DNA of 64,000 nucleotides from Paraphysomonas bandaiensis (taxonomy: Eukaryota > Chrysophyceae). A program made the position numbers and the translations under genes. The stretch covers positions 124,001-188,000 of the forward strand of contig CBFFRP010000111.1 in the NCBI GenBank assembly GCA_965644295.1. The letters run 5' to 3'. Numbering within the stretch: the first letter of the stretch is position 1; every line of letters starts with the position of its first letter. Below the pieces are notes generated by a model, which had not been told where the DNA came from, did not search any database, and was given only the letters and a program-made list of their open reading frames with translations. Shown piece by piece: positions 33,601 through 45,466 of the stretch.

Positions 33601-35257
33601 TGCACTCATGTGCTTTGTTTTTTTCTTATAGTTTCGCGTTGTTGCGACATCCAAGAAGGCCCTGATTGTAGTTAAGGGAGCCAACGCTCTTCCCTCTAAT
33701 CAGGCTCGCTATCGTGGGTACATAGATGTGTGGTGGGTGGTAAACGTTCATGATGGGGGACTTCTCATTTTACTTCCCCATCTCCTGTGGCTCCACAAGG
33801 TAATTTCATTGATTAAACGTTATGTGAATAGTGTTCAGTGTGAAATAGTATGATATTGTTCACACGAGTGGCGACCAGATGTACATACCATCGCTTGTAT
33901 TGTACGAGATATTTATGTATTGTGTACTAGGTGTGGCATCATTGCCAGCTTCGGTTGTTCGTTGTAATGACGAGCCCCGGCGACAATCCCGTCAAGCTAA
34001 AGCGTCGGGCTGAAGAGCACCTAGATCATGTAAGTATTGTCACCAATGATTTCTATAGATATTTCACTATTGTACATCTTACTCTTTCGTGTTATGTGGT
34101 TTTGTGTGAACTCATACGTGTGAGGCAGGAGAGAGTGGATGCAACAGTGGAAGTTGTTGACTTGTCCGCGTCGTCACATGGCGTCTATGACTTCACTCTC
34201 GATCACAAGTGAGCAACACAAGTTTTATATATTATTTTGATGGGAGGGTGATTGTTCTGTGATGCTGGTCCATCTGATTATTTTGAAGTCTTGTTAATTG
34301 CTTCAGTTTTTAATTGGTGCAATATGACTTACCTTCTGTTTTAGTGCGCGTAATCAGCTGCTGATGACACTCAACAATCCGCATACTCTTTCCGTAGCGC
34401 TACGACAAGGTATCTACACATCACACTTTTTCGCAGTTTGCCGATCATGATGTTTGCAGACTCCGACTACAGACTTAGTGTTGCCAGAAAGTCTCATCTG
34501 GCAGAAATATTTAGAAGTGTATCTCCATCAGGGGAAGTACCTAAAACTAATTCGGATAGCCTAATGCGTAGTCCAGACCACTTCACACCACATACAAGTC
34601 CTGAAAGGCCAGATACCAATGACCGTGACCACGGTGACATAAACGGTTCTCATGACGAGGTACTTGTTACTGTTGATTTCTGTGTACTATGAACATTGTT
34701 GTTCTGTCGATTCTAATATGTACCCTTCAGCTCCGTTGTGATGATGGTGGATCAACTGATGGAATAGTACTAGACACAATAGAAATGTCTCAGGTAGATT
34801 TATCTCCCCCCTGTATCGAGCATCGACCCGATGAAGCCTTCATCGCCAATTGCATGCAGGTACATATCCCCGAAGTTTATTTTTCTCTGTAGTTATGTAT
34901 TGCATGCGCATATCTGCGTATATTTATAAAAACTTGATTACCTGACGGTTGAATGGTGCTGTACAGATAGCGGTACAGTTTAATGCCCTTCTCAGACAGC
35001 GGAGTAAGGACTCTAAACTTGTTGTGCTCAATTTCCCTCCGGTATGATACATATATGCATGCTGAGAGATGTTTCTAATAAACTGAATAGTTACACAAAA
35101 TGGATGATGCAGACTTTATTAACTACACTGCGACACTGACCAACAACCTTCAGCCGGTATGAACTGCGACTGGATTATTTCATACTGGTGACTAAATCAT
35201 TTGCAGGTGCTATTAGTGAAAGGAACTGGACAGGAAATTATCACATCCTATAGTTAG
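30632..35257 (+). CDS. cation-chloride cotransporter (SLC12 family), 17 exons
   Basis: Plasma-membrane electroneutral Na/K-Cl transporter. Exons: 30632-31544, 31602-32154, 32265-32436, 32598-32675, 32760-32888, 32984-33078, 33219-33274, 33403-33497, 33632-33799, 33931-34029, 34129-34208, 34345-34409, 34460-34659, 34731-34859, 34967-35041, 35091-35156, 35207-35257; 1,007 residues, all phases consistent. After an acidic N-terminus, GTIHGVLIPCLLSNMMGAML begins the APC-type membrane core. LINWWLSILF lies in its last part and DWGDALSGLMY just after it. The cytosolic C-terminal domain shows RPQLM, LAGQMKKGEGLTMVAALLE, MKPNTLICQWPD, YIDVWWVVNVHDGGLLILLP, SKDSKLVVLNFPP and the terminal VLLVKGTGQEIITSYS. 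Whether it is KCC- or NKCC-like cannot be settled by eye. The intron after 33274 uses a GC donor. Confidence 0.93.
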
Positions 35258-36721
35258 ACAGTGTATTCCGTGGGCTATATATATTATGAGTTAGTAGTTT
35301 GATAAACTCTGTATTTTGTTTTGATCGAGTTTTGATATAGATGGTCAACTGATTTCTCTTCGGTTTCAAATTAGTGAAAGATTATAAGTGTAAGAGAGAA
35401 GCAATAATGGTGGTAAACTGAATCATGGCGTTGATATCTATTTGTTGTGCACCCTTCACTGCAACCTTGAATGAAGATTAGGAAATTAAAGTGTAAATGC
35501 TGAAGGTCAAATAACTTACCCAGCAGTGTTGAACAACTATACGTTGAGTTTTTCGTATTTGTAATCTATTAAATGCGTTAAAGTGCTTATTTTACGAATA
35601 CAGTTGATATGCATTATGTTCGACGTTAGACAAACTAAAATTAGATCGTGTCTATCTAAGATCTGATAATATTGATTGGTAGCCGAGAGAAAATAAATTT
35701 AGTGAATACCTATGAATGATGAGAGCTGTTGATAATTTTACTAATTGATTATTGAGTGAGTTCATTCTTCCGTTACATATAGGTTTACTGGTGTACCCAC
35801 GTATCGGCAGTCTGCATCATAGTTTTCGGAAATAAATGGAAGCAAACTTATTCTAGTATATTCAGTATGTCACTTGAAGACAATGTACGAGAATACAGTG
35901 AAATATAGTGATGATATTGAGAAACTGAAATAGTTTGATCTTTCGAGATATGTTCAGTAACGAGAGGTTCGCATATGTAGGATATTATGCATGGATTAAA
36001 ATGAGTTAGTGTTGTTTATCACAACTTCGTGTAAACGTTATTAATAAATATATCTAGTCTGACTACAAATTCTCTCTGTGATCTAGCTTAAAATTAGCAA
36101 TTTCCAACACAATACAACTACGGCTGGAATACAGGTAATTGTTGTCTCAACATTAGAGGCATCTTTGAACAAAAATATACAAAGGATGCCGATACGATAG
36201 AGTGAAAGTACCAAGGACAAGATAGCTAACTTAAAGTAGCCACTATCTATATAATATGTGAAGCAGCAAATCGCACCTTTTACAATAGTCTGTTTTGTTG
36301 CGAGGTAAAAAGAATAAGTTATACAATTATTATTGAACGGTAGATTGTGTGAGTGTGATTGCTATCGGCACATCCGATCACAAATGAAATCATCCAAGAG
36401 TCTCATTGACGATTGACGAGAGTGATCAGTATTAGGATTCATCTTAATACAAGATAATTATGTGTGAATTATGATGTTCAATGAAATATATCATGTACTG
36501 AATTAATGTGTATCTGTTGAAGATACTTGATCATCATCAGAACGATCGTCATAGTCAGTTATACTTCTAACTATTCTGTTGTGCATGACAGTTATGTTTA
36601 TATTGTTATTCATATTCTTCACTTCACTTTGTTTATCACTTACATTCTAATAATCACAACATTTTTTCAATTCTTTATTATCAGTGAAAGCAACTTATTA
36701 TAATATGAAAAAAATGCACGA
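35258..36721. other. convergent intergenic region, no supported gene
   Basis: About 1.46 kb of AT-rich sequence between the 3' ends of the transporter and the channel gene. A stretch near 36430 resembles the ATTAGGATTCAGCTTAATAC stretch inside the 1,952-bp tandem unit. Nothing else is recognisable. Confidence 0.5.
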
Positions 36722-38472
36722 TCAACGGTTATATGACTTAACGAAATACATGCATACAAGAGCTATGTGAATGATGATCCAAAAGGAACACAATACCCCA
36801 AAGCAATACAGATCATATATAGAGTGAATCATTTCCTGCAAAACTAAATACCAGTAGCCAGTGAATGTAGCGGTCATTTTCGATGCACTTTCGACAGGAA
36901 ACGGAATTTCACCAATATTTTCTGCAGGAAGCACCCGGCGTCGTGATGCAGTACAGACGTGAATGATCAAAACTATCATAACAATGTACGAAGCATGGAG
37001 ATACTTATCCAATAAAGTGACATAAGATATTTTTGGAAGTCTATCGGAAATGATAAATTTGAGTGAAATAAGCATAAGCCACGTCCTGTTCAGAAAATGC
37101 ATTAAGAAAAACATTAAGCTCAATCAAACAGTACAAATGTAGGAATACATTGAAACGTCAAATACAGACCACAGTATATTTACTAACTTACGTAAATATT
37201 ATGGAGAGTCTATCCGACAAATTTTCAGGAGGAATGAGAAACAAAGAGAATGATGACAACACGATTGTGAATGTGGTGAAGAAAACGTTATTTATATACC
37301 ATCCAGGTTTCCTGAGAGCATGCAAATGACATGCTATACTGGCGTAGATTATGCCTATTTTACAACACAACACAATAATTAGCAACGCGTCGATAGCAGT
37401 AATAAAATTAAATCGACTACAGCAGAACGCAAACATAACATCGCATCTTTCAATTTCCCAGGTATTGAAATAATCATACCTGATGGCGGCGGTTCGATAG
37501 ACGAATTACAGTTTAAGTATATCTTATTGTACCCCAGTGGATTCAATTTCCATTCACTGCTCTCATCCTTTTCCTTATGAATCATGGGTACGCGATGAGG
37601 ATGTTGCACAAACGCCATCACCTAAAAGACGGCTTAGTGAGCCAATCTACTCACACCACAACTGCATTTATCATACGTTGCCACACACAGCAAATAGTAT
37701 CTTCATAGCATAGCACTTACTTTCAAAGGATGCTCACTCAGTAATTTAATAACAATTTCTTGACTGTCAAATGGAAAATCATGAAGCTTTAGCGTCTGAT
37801 GAATAGTCGCTTGAACGTGATGATAAGAATGAACATGACCAGTTTCAATATTCTTAAGTGACGTAATACTCTTAACAATTTCTACGTTACTCGAGTGAAG
37901 AATTTTCCATGCAGGATTAAACACATTCTTCCCTACTTCGAGCTCTTCAGGCCATGTTGTGTAGTCAGCACGCCCAAAACTTGGGTTATGACTGTGAAGG
38001 TAAGATACAGTATGTTACAATATGATTAATATATTGCATATATACGTGCATGCATGTATGCATATATTACTCATCATATATATATATATATACAGTACAC
38101 TACATACACTTATACAATAACTATATATTCATACCGTACAACAGCAGGATGAGTTGAATAATATCCTTTTAATTTATTAGCAATTCCAGGATCATTCCAT
38201 TCAAATGTAAGTCCAAAATCTATTGTAAATTCTTCCGCTGAACTATCAATTTTATGTAAACGAAAGATTTGTATATTCACTTGTACATTAATGAGTGGTT
38301 TAATATCTTTATATTTATATAATACTTGATTATTTGATGTATGATTTGAGTGATATGATGGTTGGTGGGTTGTATTCTCTATAGATTTAGATGGAAGATA
38401 TTGACGTAAACGATGGACAGTATCTTCAATTGAATATTCATATGAATTAGATGATAGTTTATTGATATACAT
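36722..38472 (-). CDS. pentameric ligand-gated ion channel subunit, 5 exons
   Basis: Minus-strand exons 38135-38472, 37721-37991, 37480-37621, 37192-37333, 36722-37085; 418 residues, phases consistent. The extracellular beta-sandwich shows INVQVNIQIFRLHKID, FTIDFGLTFEWND, PAWKILHS and the loop HDFPFDSQEIV. The membrane part starts at RKPGWYINNVFFTTFTIVL (M1), continues with SLFLIPPENLSDRLSIIFT into M2, then DRLPKISYVTLLDKYLHASY, the conserved M2-M3 to M3 segment, and ends with M4 (FWIIIHIALVCMYFV). The loop holding FPFD lacks both cysteines of the animal Cys-loop, as in other non-animal members. No signal peptide is evident at the chosen Met, so an upstream exon may be missing. Ligand and ion selectivity are unknown. 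Confidence 0.87.
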
Positions 38473-38971
38473 TAGAGGATAGAATGTAATTATATGATAG
38501 AAGGAGGAGGGGGGGGGGGGTATGTTAATACTATGAATTATGTATGTATATATATAGAGAGAGTGAGATGCAGTCCAAGATCATATACATGTATATGCAA
38601 AGATTACGTGTATATATATACTGTATGTTCCATACATATATGCAAGAGGGGACATACACTTTACTTTGTATACTCGACTCTGGATGCATACCAGGCATAC
38701 TGCTGTCAAAAAATAGGCATCGTAGATCGTTGGTTACTCATCCATCATTTTTTTAAATGATAAAATGTGGCATTTTGAATGGTTTTTTTGTGTAGATGGC
38801 TCATTTTCTATATAATTGATTGCACAAAACTTTGGTTTTTATATAAAAATACTAATATTAGGATAAAATGCTGATATTATGTAAAAAAATGCTTATTAAG
38901 GCGAGAATATCCTGATAAATTGATAGGAACTTATATATCGGTTGAGACTAATCTGGTAACCATGCAAGAGC

Positions 38972-39567
38972 ATGCATACCATACCACTAGCTGTTAATGC
39001 AATTAATATCATATATTATGCAATAGAGTATGTAAATACGACATGGGAGTATTTCATTGTTGATACTACGAATATATTACCACCTCTATTGTTCATTAAG
39101 GATATGAAATCTTTTATATTTCTATTGATGGTTAGCATATGCTGTGCAACATATCACATGAAGTCAAAGGATGCCTTTAACGTAGCATCAAGATGGACTT
39201 ATCGTGGTGGAAGTTCGCTTCCTAGAGAAGAGATTAATAATATAATGAAGCTGAAGTCTAAATCGTCGACTAAGGACCACATGTGGCTTATGATACGGTC
39301 GTTTTGGCTGTCAATGATAGATCCCACTTACTATACTCAAGTTCTAAAGAATGAATTCAAAACTTCAGGTCCTATTAAGTCCCGTCATTTTGGACGCTCC
39401 TCAAAGAAGTCACGGTATGCAGACTTAAAAATATAACTTCATATTTAAATGGCGTACACAGATCTGAGAGTATGTATGTACCCCTTGGCTCTAGTCTTCC
39501 AACCGGCTTAACCCCTGACAATTCACCGCCTCCTCCGTCATACTGTACTGCTGATGGGTGTCAGTAA
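38972..39567 (+). CDS. unknown basic protein with hydrophobic N-terminus, 2 exons
   Basis: Exons 38972-39414 and 39462-39567 join in phase across a 47-nt intron, giving up to 182 residues. A hydrophobic segment SFIFLLMVSICCATYHM (about residue 46 onward) could be a signal peptide or anchor if translation starts at the nearby Met. The rest is Lys/Ser-rich, with MIRSFWLSMIDPTYYTQVL and a Pro-rich, Cys-containing C-terminus (SPPPPSYCTADGCQ). I recognise no family. Good splicing and a coherent C-terminus support it; the start codon is uncertain. Confidence 0.5.
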
Positions 39568-40048
39568 TGTATTTGTATATATGGTTTATTTTATTTTGAT
39601 AAGTGTGAGATTAGTCTTCCCACTCTGCACTTTCTGAGAATTTAACTCAAGCACATTTAAAACTTACCTTGTTTGTTTATATTGAAACGCATATCAGTGT
39701 CATCAGCAGTTTACACCACTGAGGTCGTTTTTCTAGTGATACCGACTACACATACCTGTAGCGTAGTGTGAATGAATCATTATTCTAACTATGTATTCTA
39801 CCTGCGTATACCAGGGCTTGGCGTGGGAAAAAAACATTGCAACATATATAGTACAGAGCACAATGTGTTCATGAAGTTTAGGCGTGGGTAATTTGTGGAA
39901 GTTAAACTTAAGTATCTGAAAATACGATGTACGACTTGAGGAAGACATTACAACATCTAACTGGTATATACGTATATACAGGTAGTAGAATTTCTGCAAT
40001 GCATTTTAAAAATATCTCTACGAAAATAAGTATCTACAGATCACAATA
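39568..40048. other. convergent intergenic region
   Basis: Short AT-rich region between the unknown gene and the PDZ-GTPase 3' end. The open frame at 39733-39999 has no support. Confidence 0.5.
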
Positions 40049-41643
40049 CTATTCCATTCCTACTCTAATTTTGCTATCGCCGGTGGGAATATCCTTTCGA
40101 CACTGCACAACAGCGGTATTAAGCTTCCATATATCATGAGTCGGTCTTGAATTCTTTGAGATCACACATGGGGCATTATGGACATAAGATATATCGATTA
40201 CCCCAGTGCCTTGAACATGACTATTTGATGATTCTGCGACAGGAAATTCTGGTTCATCTATGCGCCTCAATTTCCTGGGAGGAGGGTTACTTTTTTGCGC
40301 ACCACACTCTCCCAAACTACCAACTAGGAAGTCCCAGGTTGAGGTCAACATAGATGTTGTATTGTCTGTCTGAGGAAATTTGGACTTAATCCGCTCAACC
40401 ATCTGTGGGAAAAACGAAGGTCAACACAAAGCATGCATGTAGTTCGCAAAATAACCTTAGCAAACACCGTATCGATACTCTGACACGACATGTCCGATTC
40501 TCCACCGTCCAGACATGACACTGTAAAAAAGGGAGCTCCCCACGCATCAGCCAACGTCTGGCCTTCTGAAATAAGTGTGCTTCTACAGGATGCCGTGGTG
40601 TCGCATTTGTTACATACAACAACACTGCACATTCGCGATAGCACAAGATGTCAAAAAAATCCCAGACGTAGTTTTACACAAGATCCAAATACAACTACAC
40701 GTGAACGTACATTGGTAAATCATACAGCTCTGCTCCAGCGCACTGGACAATCCGCCGCGCTTGAACTTTCTCCAGTTCTACTAAGGAGTGTATGGAGTCT
40801 GCACTATACACCAACACCATCCCATCCAGCCGTGGAACCCATTCCTTCATGACAATATCAACATCTGGGCCACTACTAGGTATCTCGACGAGTTCTACGA
40901 GACAGGCGGAGGTTTCCTCACTGGCTGTATAATCACTCACAACGGGAGAGAATATCATCGTGGAGACGCTTACTATGTAAAACAATAGTGAGTAGGGAGA
41001 TGTCAATAGGGTCCAATTATAATATATTCAAAAAATAATAATATAATATCACTAGTGGTCAGGTACCTGTCGGTCTGTCTACGCATACGGGTTCAGAGGT
41101 ATGCTCTGAATCCTCATCAGCACTTCGTACAGAGGACGGCGACATTGGTACCCTTGAATTCTCCCTTGAAATGCTTTTGTAAGAGTCATCAGTTCTCGGT
41201 CGAATGAAAGCAACTACAACAGGTTCAGTGGAGATCTCCATCTCCCTTCGTATGACCTCTGCAGCTTCAGGAGGCCCGAGTCGAGCAAGACTCGTCTTAT
41301 TTATAGCCACAACAATATCATCCACTTGAACTCGTCCATCCATTTCAATTTCAGGTTTACTTCCATCAGGAGATCGAACAAATGATTCAACACAAGAGAA
41401 ATCTTTCAATTGATTATGTTTTTTTAATCGTATACCAACAGGTCCACCACACTTTAATACCACACAAATAGCATCTGAATGAGAATTATCAACAGAATCT
41501 AATATAGTATTAGTGGATGATATACGATCATGATGAATATTAGATGATAAAAGACTACGAAATGTTGATATTATTGTTGTTTTACCACAATTAGAGGGTC
41601 CTATAAGTGCTATACGATATTCATCTAATGATTCAAGATCCAT
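40049..41643 (-). CDS. Ras-like small GTPase with an embedded PDZ domain, 4 exons
   Basis: Exons 41067-41643, 40711-40972, 40456-40624, 40049-40402 on the minus strand; 453 residues with matching phases. It opens with a beta-strand and P-loop, YRIALIGPSNCGKTTI (G1). Instead of continuing into switch I, residues of about 58-150 form a PDZ domain: CGGPVGIRLKKHNQL, then GRVQVDDIVVAINKTSL, PPEAAEVIRRE and EPVVVAFIRPR. After a Ser-rich linker the G-domain resumes: SACLVELVEIPSSGPDV (G3 position, non-canonical), DGMVLVYSADSIHSL, IVVVCNKCD (G4) and FFTVSCLDGG (G5 position), then the last helix and a Pro/Arg/Lys-rich tail without a CaaX box. The G3 segment lacks DTAG/DxxG, so hydrolysis may be altered. 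The function is unknown. Confidence 0.8.
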
Positions 41644-44320
41644 ATGTTGTAATGTAATATTCTATCCATCTAATAGAAGGAATATATATGACATTAACCA
41701 CAGTAGAGTCTTGACTCTTAATCTGTGTGTTATTGATAATAGTCTAAGAGAAAATTAAACTAGACTATAAGGTACTTAAGCTGTGTGGAGGACTGACTCT
41801 ATACACCTATATACGTATATATAGCAGTGTAGTTGTAGGAATTGTATTGTAAAAAGAATGACACTTCTAGACTTTCCTTCAAAAATTTTATTGAAAATTT
41901 TAGCTATTTCAGTGAGATTGTATGTATATTTCGGGTATTTCTAAATTTTTAGGGGTAAAAAATATAAAAATTGAGAAAATTAAAAAATATTTCTGAAAAT
42001 CGGTCTTACTATGATTCTATGAGCGAGATGCATGTGGGAACTCGCTATAGAGCCCTCCAGAGTGTACATTACGAACATACTCTATGAATATGTAAGAGTA
42101 AACTATATGAAGGCACTAGAATGTCGGTGTATGATTACCGTCGCTTTTCAATCACCTGGATACCAACAATTTCGACCTCAAACTCATTGTTTGACTGAAG
42201 AACGATAGTTAAGTTCTTCAATATAATAAACCAGCAGTGAACTTTATGTGCTAAGCATCCTATCAGCAATCTAACAGGCTTAAGAAATTTGTGTTACTAA
42301 GTATTGTGAGTGCATGATATGATGCAACCAAGATGAGTGTTAAAAGTTAAAAGGTGTGTCACTGGGTGGGTATCTTTACGAGGGTAAAGATATGCATCAT
42401 GATTACTTTTTGCTACTTTTCTCTATCAATAGTGGAACATATTTGTGCTTAGCCATTTAAGTGTGATGTAATATGCAATTGACAGGGTCAATTATCAATT
42501 AACCACGACCATAGTTCTAATACATAGGACTTCAGTCATGTGCCTAAGTAGCTGATTTGGTGATACCTAGCTAGTTATATATTGATTGCTAATTGCTAGT
42601 TAGAGTAATTATTTAATATAATCGAAAATTCGAATGAAAGGCTTTGGCAATAAAGCAATAACAGCTCAACGTGAAAGCAATAACAAAGGCGAGAATGTGT
42701 GATAGAAAATGAAATGCACACATTAATTGAGAGTAGAAAAACTATATAGATGGATGTCTCGGCGATTGTTGTAGTGAGCAGACATTGGTTCTTCTAGTAT
42801 TGCCACATACCACTCGTTTGTGGTAGTATTGATCCCTGGTGCCACCTCTGCTGACGGTTTTGGCATATGGTCACCAGGTCGTCCAGCGTGGGGCCTGCAG
42901 CTACTTTATTTCTACTTGCTTTATATTGAAAGTCTTTTTTAGTCTTTTTATTTAGCAATAGGCGTTAAGAATCTGCACCAATCTAGTGGCTAGTTGAATG
43001 CTAGATATACTATTTAGACCGCTACCCATAACTAATTAGCACAAATTCTATTATCCTACTATTTAACGCTACTATCCAGAAGCTTCTTGGGCGTCGCCGC
43101 AAGCAAGGTTACCCGTTCTCCCTGCCCGTTTGGAGTCCACCTGCAAACTTCTTATTCTGCTCCTCTTACTGTCGCACTCGTTCAAATGTGTTATAGAGCA
43201 CACAGTGCCCGTGTGTCAGTCCTACCCGCAATAGTGCCCTCCAGCTGTCTTCGGTTGGTGGGTCGGCGCAGAATGTCCCTTCAAACCCAAGTGTTGTCAA
43301 ACCACACACTAGTGAAATGGAGTTGGCGTACTGATGACTTTATGTTGATATATTCATAATTTTATCGTCTAGGATAACTTGGCATTGCTCTCGTTCCATA
43401 AGAGGGATATCTTGCAATGTATATTCAATCCAATATCATCGTTTAGCATAATAAAATCGTTTCGGAGAGTGCACAGTCTATTAATATCTTGTACCTGGTA
43501 GTGTATTTAAAGAGTAGATTTCAACTATGAGAAGTAGAACAGGGAACAAGCGTATTGCCTGGAAGGAAAGTTTGTGATTTAATAGTTCGTGATTTGTTGG
43601 TGCTATAATTCAAGAAGTAGTGACTGTCAATTCACAGGAACTGCGTTTCAGTTCACAACTTTCTCCCACGTTCTATTGAATCATGAGTATTACGTATTAC
43701 ATATAGCAGATATACGTCGACGACAAGGCTTCTTACCACTGGACTTCTTTTAATAAGCATTGAAAATCTTAACAACTCAGTTGAAATTTCTCAACTATTT
43801 GCAAAAATGCACTGTAATCTAATATATATCAAGAACTATTCACCTGCTGTGAAAGTGGAACCACTTCTCGATATTATACAACGATAGCGCCATTTAGGTC
43901 AATTGATTGTTACCATTCTCCTAACTATAATCGCAAAAAATGTGTAGCTAAGTAGCGCAGCGTTGTAAGGCATTAAAAAACCGTAGTAGATAATAAGTAA
44001 AGATAGCCCATATTGTTATATTTACTTGTATTCACAGACTACACTCAGACCACATCACGGACACCAATATGCACTTACACTCTACAAAGCTACCAAGACA
44101 CTGCACATCATATTGAACTGTAGAATCACACAGTCATCATGCACAATATAATAGTATACTCCGGTATAATACTGCTATCATACCGTAGCTGTCTCACTGT
44201 ATACTATATACCAACTGTATTGTGCAGTATACAGTATACAGCTGTATACTGTAAGTCAAACCTTCACTCCAACGACAATCGGCATCTTACAGGTGGATGA
44301 CAGACCTACCCAACACACTT
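41644..44320. other. gene-poor intergenic region with repeat remnants
   Basis: About 2.7 kb without a supported gene. 43050-43105 resembles 8375-8430, marking a dispersed repeat. The 90-codon frame at 43087-43359 shows no family features. The stretch 44150-44250 is rich in GTATACTG palindromes. Confidence 0.5.
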
Positions 44321-45100
44321 CTATAAAGAGGAATTCTGAGCAATGTCGGAGTTCGTAGTGATAGGGTTCGTTGTCCAGTGCCGACTCCATCTCTCTCCAC
44401 TGGAGGCTAATGTATCTTCCACTGATTTCCATCTGCAAAAGACTTTCCACCCCCGGAATACGTCTGATATAAATTTCTTTCCACTGGAGCTGCGGAATAT
44501 GACACGTAGTAGGAGAGGGGCACACAGCATGGGAAATGAAGCGCTAAGCAGAGCGCGTGCTCCACCCACCTGATCGCCAGCAATGTCAGCGAGGAGTAGA
44601 GCAAAAAACACCGCCATGAGATCCACCTACGCATTTTCATCAGATACACAACACGTAGCCACAAACAAATCAAGACGTTTATTACATTTTATATACAACA
44701 CGACGGACATTATTAATGGGCATAAAGAGAACAACGTAGAAAATATTGTAATACAACTGAAAACTCACACGTATGAGTTATTTAGAACAGAAACCGGAAA
44801 AGGAAGAGACGTACCGTTGACCACATAGCCTTCATAGGGCCACGACACACCCCATTGCATTCGTACTCTAAAACTTTGCCATATTCTGTAGCCCCCACGT
44901 AAGTAAGCCCGCTGGGTACCACTCCACTAGAATCAAACATACATACTGCATCCTTAGAAACCTCATTCTTATGTCTCTCAGAACGCAAGTATAAATACCG
45001 ACCGATAATTATATGCCACATATGGGTTGTTATACAGACAGAAGTAGCTATAATAATACAGCACAATGGACTCGCAATACCGTAGGTCATCAATACCGAG
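44321..45100 (-). pseudogene. severed 3' part of the LRR membrane protein gene
   Basis: Minus-strand exons of about 44815-45100 and 44321-44626 continue the membrane region of the LRR gene that begins at 54110. Across the Gypsy insertion the frame resumes without a break once one CGAG target copy is removed. This part encodes further hydrophobic helices (IASPLCCIIIATSVCITTHM, then VDLMAVFFALLLADIAGDQ and FPMLCAPLLLRVIF) and a basic tail ending NSDIAQNSSL. It has no promoter or start of its own and is presumably not made in this allele. Confidence 0.7.
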
Positions 45101-45417
45101 TGTAGGACTATCCACTTACATATAGAATATATAAGTGTACATGTCCTGTATTATATGATTAGTAGTACAGTACTGTATTGTATACGTGTACCATGTAGTT
45201 AGGAATACAAACTGTAGGGAATGTGATTGTTGGGATTAGCAATAGCCGTTGATATTGTAGACAGTATTATTAGCCGTTGATATTGTAGACAGTATTATTA
45301 GCCGCTGATATTGTAGACAGTATTATTCATGATTCATTATACGATAATAATCATTATTTTGTACTTCTGTACTTGGGTATTGCTTTGCACACATACACAT
45401 ATGTATGCAAGCCCACA
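45101..45417 (+). repeat. 5' long terminal repeat
   Basis: 317 bp, TGTAGG...CCCACA. It contains three 28-bp tandem repeats (45243, 45271, 45299) of the type TAGCCGTTGATATTG, the third with one change. The sequence right after it (GTAATATTACTTAATAAG) does not resemble a common tRNA primer-binding site by eye. Confidence 0.95.
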
Positions 45418-45466
45418 GTAATATTACTTAATAAGTAGTACTCAATCTCTGTGATATAACAATATT

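Noticed and set aside
43087-43359. 90-codon frame
   Set aside because: Overlaps a dispersed-repeat remnant and has no recognisable features.
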